From Bacteriovoracaceae bacterium (GTDB taxonomy: Bacteria > Bdellovibrionota > UBA1018): 8,351 bases of DNA. Position 1 is the stretch's first letter. Each line of letters begins with the position of its first letter. The stretch is taken from NCBI GenBank assembly GCA_023250795.1, contig JAHFAB010000067.1, positions 1 through 8,351 of the forward strand. The letters run 5' to 3'. The notes under the pieces were generated by a model. The model was not told where the DNA came from. It did no database searches and saw only the letters and a program-made list of their open reading frames with translations. Positions 1-6,037 of the stretch are shown in pieces. The position numbers and the translations under genes are program-made.

Positions 1-236
1 TTAACTGTATTGTAAAGTGCTCATTTTCTGCTCGCTTCCTGAACGCCAAAAGGATTTCAAGCTCTCTTAGATCCAGTTTTTCAGCCAAAATAATTTTGTA
101 AGCTGTTATTTTTTTAGGCCCTTTTTGGATCAAGAAGTAAATCCTCACAGATTGCCACCTGTATGCTAACGACCGAAGAAAAACGCAGTTTCTTCTTTAA
201 AACTTGGATGGCATAACGTGATCTCAAATGTGGCAT
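1..236 (-). pseudogene. Unrecognised small gene, apparently frameshifted and cut by the window edge
   Basis: I do not recognise this protein. On the minus strand an ATG at 236-234 follows a good ribosome binding site (GGAAGGG, 7 nt spacing) and reads 40 codons to a TAA at 116-114. A second frame, open from about 199 leftward to the window edge, carries protein-like sequence (ILAEKLDLRELEILLAFRKR, then more) but has no ATG. Removing one A from the five-A run at 126-122 (minus strand) joins the two halves smoothly as ...LLLDPK-GPKKITAY..., giving at least 79 residues rich in Lys, Arg, Leu and Glu, with a helical, amphipathic look in the second half. So this is either a pseudogene with a 1-nt insertion, a sequencing or assembly slip in a homopolymer, or less likely two overlapping genes. 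The 3' end lies outside the window. Function unknown. Confidence 0.45.
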
Positions 237-291
237 AAGTTAACCCTTCCAATAATAGCTTGATTTTGTCCATAATTGGAAGGGTTAACTT
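237..291. repeat. 17-bp perfect inverted repeat with 21-nt spacer
   Basis: The arms at 237-253 and 275-291 are perfect reverse complements (AAGTTAACCCTTCCAAT / ATTGGAAGGGTTAACTT). Each arm contains a Shine-Dalgarno-like GGAAGGG facing outward, followed by an ATG. The left one, on the minus strand, starts the small gene at 236. The right one, on the plus strand, gives an ATG at 293 that opens only 13 codons. No T-tract follows either arm, so it does not look like an intrinsic terminator. It could be a regulator binding site, an RNA hairpin masking the ribosome binding site of the left gene, or a mobile-element end. Confidence 0.7.
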
Positions 292-293
292 TA

Positions 294-314
294 TGGGAAA
301 TAGATCATTTCCCA
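294..314. repeat. 8-bp stem, 5-nt loop palindrome next to the longer inverted repeat
   Basis: TGGGAAAT at 294-301 pairs perfectly with ATTTCCCA at 307-314 around a 5-nt loop. It starts 3 bases after the 17-bp inverted repeat, so two hairpins stand in tandem between the secreted-protein gene and the small left-edge gene. On the minus strand it lies about 110 nt past the stop of the upstream gene. No run of T follows, so a terminator role is weak. From 315 to 427 I see nothing further: no convincing ORF, no RNA gene. Confidence 0.55.
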
Positions 315-427
315 CTTTTCATTATTCACCCTAGCCTCAACACTGATAAATACGAAACTTTCCAAGGCCAGAATGGAGAAAAATCAAACCTCTACGGAGA
401 TTGCACGGTTACAGATGTATTACAAAC

Positions 428-1699
428 TTACTCGAGCCACGGGGGCTCTTCACACGTCGGATTTTGATCCATTTTGTCCATTTCGTCCATTTCGTTCTTA
501 TGTTCCAATTCAAATGCTTTTATCTGAAGATCTATAAGCGATTCTTTTAGCTCTTTTAACTTTTCTATATCATTAGGATTGTCACTGCCTGATAAATGAG
601 CAATTTCGATTTCCACACGTTTCATTTGATCTTGCAAATTATATTGATTGCATTGCTTCTCATACTCGAAATTACGGGGACATTCTTTTGCAATTTCTCT
701 AAAGTCATCATTATTACACGTTTTGGTAACTGCATCATCAAGAGACATACCCCTAGACATTAACTCACCTACAGCCTTTCCCGCTGTAAATGGTTGAATC
801 GTAGAGTTCCAGTAACCAGCCATACCATAGTTGTAAACCTTCCAAGTAACATTGTAGCACTGGGAGGGAAGCAACAACAATGTGCCATTTACAATATCAA
901 GTCCAAGAGCTATTCCGTCAAAAAAACGTTCTAATTCTGCTACGTCCATCTTGTATAATACACCACCCAAAAAGATGGATACTGTATACTTGCCATCATT
1001 CACCGGGTCTGACTCCACTGTATCTCTCAATTTTATTCCTATTTTTTCAATCTCTTTTAGATACGCATATGAATTCCTATCCACTTTAGATAACTTTATA
1101 CTCCATATAATCGCCTCCAATCTCTTTTTATTCTCTTCCGCTGCAACTGGGTCATACGTTGCAGTAGGATCATCTTTGTATTTTTTACTGATTACACACT
1201 TTTTGGGAGTTGGTTTAGGTGTTGGGCTTGGTGTCGGACTTGGACTTGGAGAAGTCTCCGGAGTTGGAGAAGCCTCAGGTGTGGGTTCTGAAGTTGGTGC
1301 GGGTTGTGGATCTTTGGCACAGCACTTCCATTCGATCGCTTCACAACCATTAGGTGCTATACGCGTGCCCACTTCAAGCCTGTGATCTGGTAGCTTAATA
1401 CACTCCGCTTGTATCTCCTGCACTGTAGCAGGGCTTGCTGGCCAAACACATACATTTTCTAGACTTACTGGATCAAAAACATAAAGCTGCAAAATCCCAC
1501 CATCTATGCCCTGGGTCTTAAAACAGTTTACATTGTCACTTTTTATTATTTTATCCACCCATAGAATATTTTTCACAGAACCGAGAAAATCATCTGCAGG
1601 GGGGTTTTGAGGATTATCTTCTGCATATGCCAAGAAAAGCAAAGCCGTACTTACCAACATCAAAACTAAAAACAAAAACCCCTTTGAAAATAATTTCAT
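428..1699 (-). CDS. Secreted cysteine-rich protein with Pro/Thr/Ser linker, function unknown
   Basis: I recognise no family. The protein has 423 residues from ATG 1699-1697. An ATG ten codons upstream (1729) is in frame, but the chosen start places a textbook signal peptide at the N-terminus: MKLFSK, a hydrophobic stretch and a likely signal peptidase I site after AYA at residue 26. A G-rich stretch (GGGGAG and a run of Gs) precedes it. An N-terminal domain (about 27-128) has six cysteines, ending in KCC at 126-127. A low-complexity linker of Pro alternating with Thr/Ser/Glu follows (about 130-167). The C-terminal domain (168-423) has six more cysteines, a probable coiled-coil stretch (about 355-400) and a short acidic Met-Asp repeat (MDEMDKMD, 404-411). 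Twelve cysteines and a signal peptide suggest disulfides in the periplasm or outside the cell. The linker suggests two separately folded modules, for instance one anchoring and one exposed. The gene stands alone on its strand. Confidence 0.8.
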   Translation of the reverse strand: MKLFSKGFLFLVLMLVSTALLFLAYAEDNPQNPPADDFLGSVKNILWVDKIIKSDNVNCFKTQGIDGGILQLYVFDPVSLENVCVWPASPATVQEIQAECIKLPDHRLEVGTRIAPNGCEAIEWKCCAKDPQPAPTSEPTPEASPTPETSPSPSPTPSPTPKPTPKKCVISKKYKDDPTATYDPVAAEENKKRLEAIIWSIKLSKVDRNSYAYLKEIEKIGIKLRDTVESDPVNDGKYTVSIFLGGVLYKMDVAELERFFDGIALGLDIVNGTLLLLPSQCYNVTWKVYNYGMAGYWNSTIQPFTAGKAVGELMSRGMSLDDAVTKTCNNDDFREIAKECPRNFEYEKQCNQYNLQDQMKRVEIEIAHLSGSDNPNDIEKLKELKESLIDLQIKAFELEHKNEMDEMDKMDQNPTCEEPPWLE

Positions 1700-1898
1700 A
1701 TTCCCCCCCACTCCCCAGAAACAAAACAAATGCTGTACATTTCGTATTGTGCTGCAGCATTAAAAATTAATCAAATGTGTCACCACTGACAATGTGTCTG
1801 TTTTAATTTTTTTTGTAACCTGCCATGTTTGCAGCATTAAAAATCCCAGTCCTAAGGAAGGTAAAGTCTGATTTAAAACAAACTACAGACTTACCCCA
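1700..1898. other. AT-rich intergenic spacer with short direct repeats
   Basis: No gene is visible in these 199 bases. A 15-bp direct repeat TGCAGCATTAAAAAT occurs at 1753-1767 and 1830-1844. The first copy overlaps a perfect 10-bp palindrome TGCTGCAGCA (1750-1759). AATGTGTC is repeated at 1774-1781 and 1791-1798. The spacer should hold the promoter of the secreted-protein gene (minus strand). A weak candidate is TTGATT about 18 nt from ACAATA, read on the minus strand between roughly 1772 and 1743. The repeats could be operator sites or remains of mobile DNA, because the transposase gene ends next to them. Confidence 0.4.
1860..1895. repeat. Hairpin just past the transposase stop codon
   Basis: GGTAAAGTCTG (1860-1870) and CAGACTTACC (1886-1895) are inverted copies with one bulged A: ten paired bases around a 15-nt AT-rich loop, ending 3 bp from the transposase stop codon. 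Single-stranded-DNA transposases of the HUH tyrosine type recognise subterminal hairpins, so this could mark an element end. It could equally be a weak terminator for the transposase gene, although the T-rich tract that terminators need is poor here. Confidence 0.5.
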
Positions 1899-2450
1899 CT
1901 AAGGAGGAGGAATCCCCGCCTCTCTTAACGAGGCAAAAGCAAAACCAAGATCTGGGTATTTTTTTCGGTTCCACAATCCTGAAGCTTCTAACAAGTTCTT
2001 AATCAAGTAGGCTTTGAGAGTTAGGTACTCTCGACCCCAAGTTACTATTCTAGAATAAGCCAATTTTTCCCAGAAACGACCGACTGGATTTGCCTTTGTA
2101 GCACCCGTAATTATGATTGCAATCAAACCAGCTATAATTCTAAGAAATTTCTGAAAATGACGTTTTTTTTTCGAAAAAATAAGGAGATGAATGTGGTTTC
2201 CAACATTTGCAAAGCTATAAATTTTCACCCCCTCTTTTTCGGCTGTCTTATAAACAATATCACGGACTCTGTCTTTGTTTTTATGATGAAGAAGCGACCA
2301 CTCTCCCTTTGCACGCACAGACCTGAGCACAAGATGAAGAGGTCGTTTGGGATCAAAAGGACGTCTTTCTTTTCGCTTCCCTTTGCCAATATCACCCCCA
2401 TGATCAAATCTCATTTTGGGTAAAAAAGAAAGTTGTTTAGTACGAGTCAT
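1899..2450 (-). CDS. REP-associated-type tyrosine transposase (Y1/HUH family)
   Basis: An HUH single-stranded DNA transposase of the IS200/RAYT superfamily, 183 residues, which is closer to RAYT proteins than to the shorter IS200 TnpA (about 130-155). Visible features are a basic N-terminal segment (residues 22-36, GKGKRKERRPFDPKR), a first strand RPLHLVLRS (36-44), the HUH metal motif NHIHLL with H86 and H88, the family-typical segment FWEKLAYSRIVTWGREY (126-142), and a candidate nucleophile Tyr148 in KAYLIKN on a C-terminal helix. These enzymes nick and join single-stranded DNA at palindromic ends via a 5'-phosphotyrosine. No accessory TnpB is present and no paired element ends are obvious, which fits a single-copy domesticated RAYT. 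No Shine-Dalgarno sequence precedes the ATG. The neighbours are an unrelated secreted protein and a divergent metabolic operon. Confidence 0.85.
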   Translation of the reverse strand: MTRTKQLSFLPKMRFDHGGDIGKGKRKERRPFDPKRPLHLVLRSVRAKGEWSLLHHKNKDRVRDIVYKTAEKEGVKIYSFANVGNHIHLLIFSKKKRHFQKFLRIIAGLIAIIITGATKANPVGRFWEKLAYSRIVTWGREYLTLKAYLIKNLLEASGLWNRKKYPDLGFAFASLREAGIPPP

Positions 2451-2458
2451 GTGGCGTG

Positions 2459-2485
2459 TTTATAATAAAAAATATGAAGGGGCAA
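2459..2485 (-). promoter_or_regulatory. Possible promoter of the transposase gene, nearly leaderless
   Basis: On the minus strand TTGCCC (2485-2480) and TATAAA (2464-2459) are spaced by 15 bp. Only 8 bases separate the -10-like box from the ATG at 2450, so a start at the usual distance would give an mRNA with almost no leader. That agrees with the missing ribosome binding site. The region is very AT-rich, so chance matches are common. Confidence 0.25.
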
Positions 2486-2663
2486 TGCTTTTAAAGTGTA
2501 ATAATAAGATTTTAATTTTCATATTTCAAAATATAAAACTGATTAAATCTGTTTTGAACAACTTATCCAATAGACTTCTTCTGTAAATAATCTCTCTACT
2601 TCTATACTCAGCGACATAAATAATTGCGTAAGGTTGAGATTATATTTTGTACCGAAACAATGA

Positions 2664-2731
2664 AGGTGAGCATAGAGCTTGTTTTCAATTGGGTAACTCA
2701 TAATTTATAAGTTGCCCAACACCCCTCACCT
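2664..2731 (+). promoter_or_regulatory. Nested inverted repeats upstream of the gamma-glutamylamide operon
   Basis: Inner arms TTGGGTAACT (2689-2698) and AGTTGCCCAA (2710-2719) pair over ten bases with one G-T wobble. They are enclosed by a second pair, AGGTGAG (2664-2670) and CTCACCT (2725-2731). The structure ends 17 bp before the start codon of the first operon gene. As RNA it could form a two-tier leader structure; as DNA, the near-palindrome could be an operator. It matches no riboswitch I know. The rest of the 298-bp intergenic region (2451-2748) is AT-rich, contains the start regions of both divergent transcription units, and shows no clear -35/-10 pair or sigma-54 site for the operon. 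Confidence 0.4.
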
Positions 2732-2748
2732 AGGTAAAGATAGGCGTT

Positions 2749-4143
2749 ATGCACACCCCAACCACTCAATCCATACTACACAAAAATGTCCTCACTGAAC
2801 TCCAAAGCTCAGATGTCCAAAAAGTGAAAGTCGCCATCACGGATATCGACGGAGTGCTTCGAGGAAAATACCTCCACAAAGATAAGTTTCTCTCCGCGAC
2901 AGAGACAGATGCGGGTTTCGGATTTTGCAATGTGATTTTTGGATGGGACTCCTCTGATGTCTGCTATAATAACTCGAAGTATACGGGTTGGCACTCGGGT
3001 TATCCTGACGCTCTTGCTAAAGTCGATTTGTCGACCTATCGAAAAATTCCTTGGGAGGGCGGTACACCTTTCTTTCTTGCAGATTTTCAAAACGAGGCAG
3101 AAGAAGTTTGTCCACGCCAATTACTCAAAAAAGTTCTAGCAAAAGCTCATAAAATGGGATTTATCGCAAAATGTGGGATGGAGTTTGAGTGGTTTAACTT
3201 CAAAGAAACCCCACACACCCTAGCAGAAAAAAAGTACACGGACTTCGAACCCATCACGCCCGGAATGTTTGGATATTCCCTCCTCCGCACCGCTCTTAAT
3301 CAACCCTATTTTACCGCTTTGATGGACGAGCTTCGGCTTTTTGGGATCCCACTCGAGGGACTGCACACTGAAACAGGTCCAGGTGTTTTTGAAGCGGCGA
3401 TTTTATATTCAAACGCGCTTGAAGCGGCTGATCGGGCTGTACTTTTTAAAACAAGTGCAAAGGAAATAGCCTATCGCTTTGGAATCATCGCAAGTTTCAT
3501 GGCCAAGTGGAATGCACAGCTCCCCGGTTGCAGCGGGCATCTTCATCAAAGTCTGTGGAACACTACAGAAGACAAGAATTTATTTTTTGATTCTAAAAAT
3601 CCTCATAAAATGAGCAAGATTTTTGAAAGTTATCTGGCCGGACAACTCCTCTGTCTACCTGAAATCCTTCCCTTCTATGCTCCCACTGTCAATAGTTACA
3701 AACGCCTTGTAGATGGATACTGGGCTCCGACCAAACCCACCTGGGGCATTGACAATAGAACAGCGGCACTTCGCGTAATTACGTCAGCTTCGGGGACGGG
3801 CAGCGAAAAGTCTACGCGCGTCGAAGTGAGGGTCCCAGGTTCGGATGTCAATCCTTACTTGGCCATCGCAGCGGCCACAGCTTCCGGACTTTATGGAATA
3901 GAAAAAGGACTAGAACTCAAAGACGCTCCTATCAAAGGCAGTGCTTATCAAGACACGAAACACACTCGCTTTCCACGCTCTTTGGACGAAGCCACTCGAA
4001 AACTTTCTCAATCTAAAATCGCACACGAAATTTTTGGAGAAAAATTTTTAGATCACTTCACCCGCTCCCGAGAATGGGAGTGGAGCCAGTTCCAAGATTC
4101 AGTCACGAACTGGGAACATCAAAGATATTTCGAAATCATATAA
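2749..4143 (+). CDS. Glutamine synthetase family gamma-glutamylamide synthetase (PuuA/IpuC-like)
   Basis: Likely ligates the gamma-carboxyl of glutamate to an amine using ATP, the first step of a gamma-glutamylated catabolic route in the cytoplasm. The protein has 464 residues, full length for the family. The N-terminal beta-grasp domain contains ITDIDGVLRGKYL (30-42). Catalytic-domain motifs are GMEFEWF (143-149, metal glutamates 145 and 147), HTETGPGVFEA (206-216, E208 and E215), CSGHLHQSL (261-269), NSYKRLV (315-321), the DNRTA arginine 337, and EVRVPGSDVNPYLA (359-372). The adenylylation-site tyrosine region of GlnA is absent, and the surrounding genes are catabolic, so plain ammonium assimilation is unlikely. 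ATG 2749 is the only sensible start, because an in-frame stop lies at 2731-2733. Its ribosome binding site is weak (AGGCG). It heads a five-gene operon, and its stop overlaps the ribosome binding site context of the next gene. The true amine is unknown. Confidence 0.88.
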   Translation: MHTPTTQSILHKNVLTELQSSDVQKVKVAITDIDGVLRGKYLHKDKFLSATETDAGFGFCNVIFGWDSSDVCYNNSKYTGWHSGYPDALAKVDLSTYRKIPWEGGTPFFLADFQNEAEEVCPRQLLKKVLAKAHKMGFIAKCGMEFEWFNFKETPHTLAEKKYTDFEPITPGMFGYSLLRTALNQPYFTALMDELRLFGIPLEGLHTETGPGVFEAAILYSNALEAADRAVLFKTSAKEIAYRFGIIASFMAKWNAQLPGCSGHLHQSLWNTTEDKNLFFDSKNPHKMSKIFESYLAGQLLCLPEILPFYAPTVNSYKRLVDGYWAPTKPTWGIDNRTAALRVITSASGTGSEKSTRVEVRVPGSDVNPYLAIAAATASGLYGIEKGLELKDAPIKGSAYQDTKHTRFPRSLDEATRKLSQSKIAHEIFGEKFLDHFTRSREWEWSQFQDSVTNWEHQRYFEII

Positions 4144-4149
4144 AGGAGA
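4144..4149 (+). promoter_or_regulatory. Ribosome binding site fixing the alcohol dehydrogenase start
   Basis: AGGAGA lies directly after the synthetase stop codon and 5 nt before ATG 4155. It decides against the longer reading frame open from 4074, which would overlap the synthetase by about 70 bp and adds residues unlike the family's N-terminus. Confidence 0.75.
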
Positions 4150-4154
4150 TCACC

Positions 4155-5303
4155 ATGTCCACTTACACTTTTTCTTTTCCCACACTCATCCATTTTGGCC
4201 CAGGCGTGAGAAACCAAGTAGGCCAAGCTTTCACACAGCTCAACCTCAAACGCCCTTTGGTCGTGACAGACAAGGGGGTGGCCGAGTTTGCGTTTTTCAA
4301 AAATTTTGTCAAAGATCTTGAAAAAAATGGGCTCCGCCCCACAGTTTTTTCAGGAGTCTGGGGAAATCCAGTTCAATCTCAGGTCAACGCAGGCACCGAC
4401 GCTTATAAAAGTCAGCAAGCTGATTCGATCATTGCTGTAGGTGGTGGAGCTGCAATCGATGTGGCCAAAGCTATCGCATTGATGGCAACACATACTGGAA
4501 ATCTTTTTGACTACGAAGACGGGCTTGCAAACGCTCGCCCAATCGAAAATCGAATTCCACACTGGGTCGCTCTCCCCACCACGGCTGGCACTGGGAGTGA
4601 AGTCGGACGAAGCACAGTCGTTTCAGACGACAAAACCCATGTGAAGAAAATTATCTTCTCTCCCCTTCTTTTAGCAAAAACAGTTTTCGCAGATCCTGAA
4701 CTCACTTTGGATTTGCCAGCAAAAATGACAGCTGCTACGGGGATGGATGCCGTCACTCACCTCGTCGAATCTTACCTGGCCCAAGGTTTTCACCCGATCT
4801 GTGACGGGGTAGCATTAGAAGGACTTCGTCTGGCCTCAAAAAGCCTTGTTCAATGTGTAAAAAATCCACACGACCTCCAAGCGCGTGGACAAATGCTCCT
4901 AGCCTCTATGATGGGAGCGATTGCTTTTCAAAAAGGACTTGGCCTGACTCACTCCTGCGCACACGCCCTCTCCACAGTTGCTGATCTTCATCACGGAACA
5001 GCGAACGGCATCATGATTGATCACGCTCTTGCGTTTAACCTCTCAGCGGTACCTGAGCGTTTCGAAACTTTAGGACAAACGATCGGTCTAAAAAATCCGA
5101 GTGGCCCTGACTTTCTCAAATGGTTGAGTGAACTCAAAGCTGAAACCGGAATTCCACGTTTCCTAAATGAGAGCGGTGTTAAAAAAGACCAACTCGATGC
5201 TCTCACGGAAATCGCATTCAAAGACGTCTGCCATCCCAGTGGTCCGAAACCCGTAAAAAAAGAAGATTTTAGAAGGATTTTCTCGGAGGCGTTATCTCCC
5301 TAA
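4155..5303 (+). CDS. Iron-containing alcohol dehydrogenase (group III)
   Basis: NAD(P)-dependent dehydrogenase of the Fe-ADH family, 382 residues, full length. The N-terminal nucleotide-binding half opens with YTFSFPTLIHFGPG (4-17) and carries the glycine-rich VGGGAAIDVAK (95-105) and PTTAGTGSEV (141-150). The C-terminal helical half has four metal ligands with FucO-like spacing: D198 and H202 (TGMDAVTH), H266 (GLGLTHSCAH) and H280 (LHHGTANG). It probably oxidises the hydroxyl of a gamma-glutamylated amino alcohol to an aldehyde, which the aldehyde dehydrogenase two genes downstream would take further. That role is inferred from context. The start is 11 bp after the synthetase stop. It occupies the position that the flavin oxidase PuuB has in putrescine clusters. 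The alternative is a general short-chain alcohol or glycerol-type dehydrogenase of the same family. Confidence 0.88.
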   Translation: MSTYTFSFPTLIHFGPGVRNQVGQAFTQLNLKRPLVVTDKGVAEFAFFKNFVKDLEKNGLRPTVFSGVWGNPVQSQVNAGTDAYKSQQADSIIAVGGGAAIDVAKAIALMATHTGNLFDYEDGLANARPIENRIPHWVALPTTAGTGSEVGRSTVVSDDKTHVKKIIFSPLLLAKTVFADPELTLDLPAKMTAATGMDAVTHLVESYLAQGFHPICDGVALEGLRLASKSLVQCVKNPHDLQARGQMLLASMMGAIAFQKGLGLTHSCAHALSTVADLHHGTANGIMIDHALAFNLSAVPERFETLGQTIGLKNPSGPDFLKWLSELKAETGIPRFLNESGVKKDQLDALTEIAFKDVCHPSGPKPVKKEDFRRIFSEALSP

Positions 5304-6037
5304 AGCGAATAGGAATTTCTGCTTGTTTTTTTCACTCTGACCCAAAACGCCCTATTTTCAAGGGAAAAACTTTGCTTTATCTTGAAGAGTCCATGGCAAA
5401 ATGGGTGATGTCGGAAAACTGCATCGCTTATATGATCCCTTCATATTCAACAAAGATAGTTACAGATTTAGACGGGCTCGTTTTACAGGGAGGCTCCGAC
5501 GTCTCTCCCGAATCATACGGAGAAAAACCACTCAAACCGGAGTGGAACGGAGACCGTATCCGCGATCTCTATGAAATTGCACTCGTCAAAGAGTTTATCC
5601 GACAAGGCAAACCCATTTTGGGGATCTGCAGAGGTCTGCAACTTCTCAACGTCGCTCTCGGAGGCACGCTGTACCAAGACATCCAAACCCAAGTTCCAAA
5701 CTCAAGCGTCCATCGCAACTGGGAAATCTATGATGCACATTCGCATGAAGTCGTCTTAGAACCAAACTCACTCATGAGTTCCCTTTACCCCGGATCAAAA
5801 ATTGAGAAAGTCAACTCCGTTCACCACCAAGGAATTGATCGACTCTCTCCTTCGCTCACGGTCGAAGCCAGAAGCAAATCCGACGGACTCATCGAAGCTG
5901 TACGAATGAAAGAGGGGCCCTTTGTCTATGCCGTACAATGGCATCCTGAGTTTCACAACCCGGACGATCAGACTTTCATGGACGGAAAAATCCTTTTACG
6001 AGAATTTCTTAAAAACGGAGGTAAAAATGGTAACTGA
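5294..6037 (+). CDS. PuuD-like gamma-glutamyl amide hydrolase; start codon uncertain
   Basis: Class I glutamine-amidotransferase-fold (peptidase C26) hydrolase that would cleave the gamma-glutamyl amide, returning glutamate and releasing the oxidised amine. The oxyanion and nucleophile region reads GKPILGICRGLQLLN with Cys112 (numbered from 5294). The His-Glu of the triad is VQWHPE (His217, Glu219). LVLQGGSDVSPESYG precedes them. From 5294 the protein is 247 residues, matching PuuD (about 254, nucleophile near 114). No ATG, GTG, TTG or CTG exists in frame between the stop at 5270-5272 and TTG 5372, yet codons 5306-5371 read like the family N-terminus (RIGISACFFHSDPKRPIFKG). I placed the start at ATC 5294, 4 nt after a GGAGG at 5285-5289, as the least bad choice. 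The canonical alternatives, TTG 5372 (221 residues) and ATG 5393, would remove the first beta strand. It overlaps the ADH gene end and, by 11 bp, the next gene. Confidence 0.82.
   Translation: MSLKRIGISACFFHSDPKRPIFKGKTLLYLEESMAKWVMSENCIAYMIPSYSTKIVTDLDGLVLQGGSDVSPESYGEKPLKPEWNGDRIRDLYEIALVKEFIRQGKPILGICRGLQLLNVALGGTLYQDIQTQVPNSSVHRNWEIYDAHSHEVVLEPNSLMSSLYPGSKIEKVNSVHHQGIDRLSPSLTVEARSKSDGLIEAVRMKEGPFVYAVQWHPEFHNPDDQTFMDGKILLREFLKNGGKNGN
6017..6021 (+). promoter_or_regulatory. Ribosome binding site of the aldehyde dehydrogenase
   Basis: GGAGG inside the end of the hydrolase gene, 5 nt before ATG 6027. It selects this start over the longer frame open from 5922, which would overlap the hydrolase by over 100 bp. 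Confidence 0.75.

Noticed and set aside
293..334. 13-codon plus-strand frame after a good ribosome binding site
   Set aside because: Too short to support as a gene; the site is simply the mirrored arm of the inverted repeat.
276..467. 63-codon plus-strand frame starting inside the inverted repeat
   Set aside because: TTG start lies within the palindrome with no ribosome binding site, the 3' end overlaps the secreted-protein gene, and the sequence resembles no protein.
882..1385. 167-codon plus-strand frame with a Gly-Val/Gly-Leu repeat
   Set aside because: Antisense shadow of the Pro/Thr/Ser linker of the secreted protein; no ribosome binding site and no domain.
1753..1844. CRISPR array
   Set aside because: Only two 15-bp copies, far too short and too few.
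1860..1895. Intrinsic terminator of the transposase gene
   Set aside because: Stem is moderate and no run of T follows on the minus strand, so it is listed as a hairpin only.
2451..2748. Sigma-54 promoter for the operon
   Set aside because: No GG-N10-GC pair with TGGCAC/TTGC-like flanks was found in the spacer.
2749..4143. Housekeeping GlnA for ammonium assimilation
   Set aside because: No adenylylation-site region, and it sits in an operon with two dehydrogenases and a gamma-glutamyl hydrolase, which points to amine catabolism.
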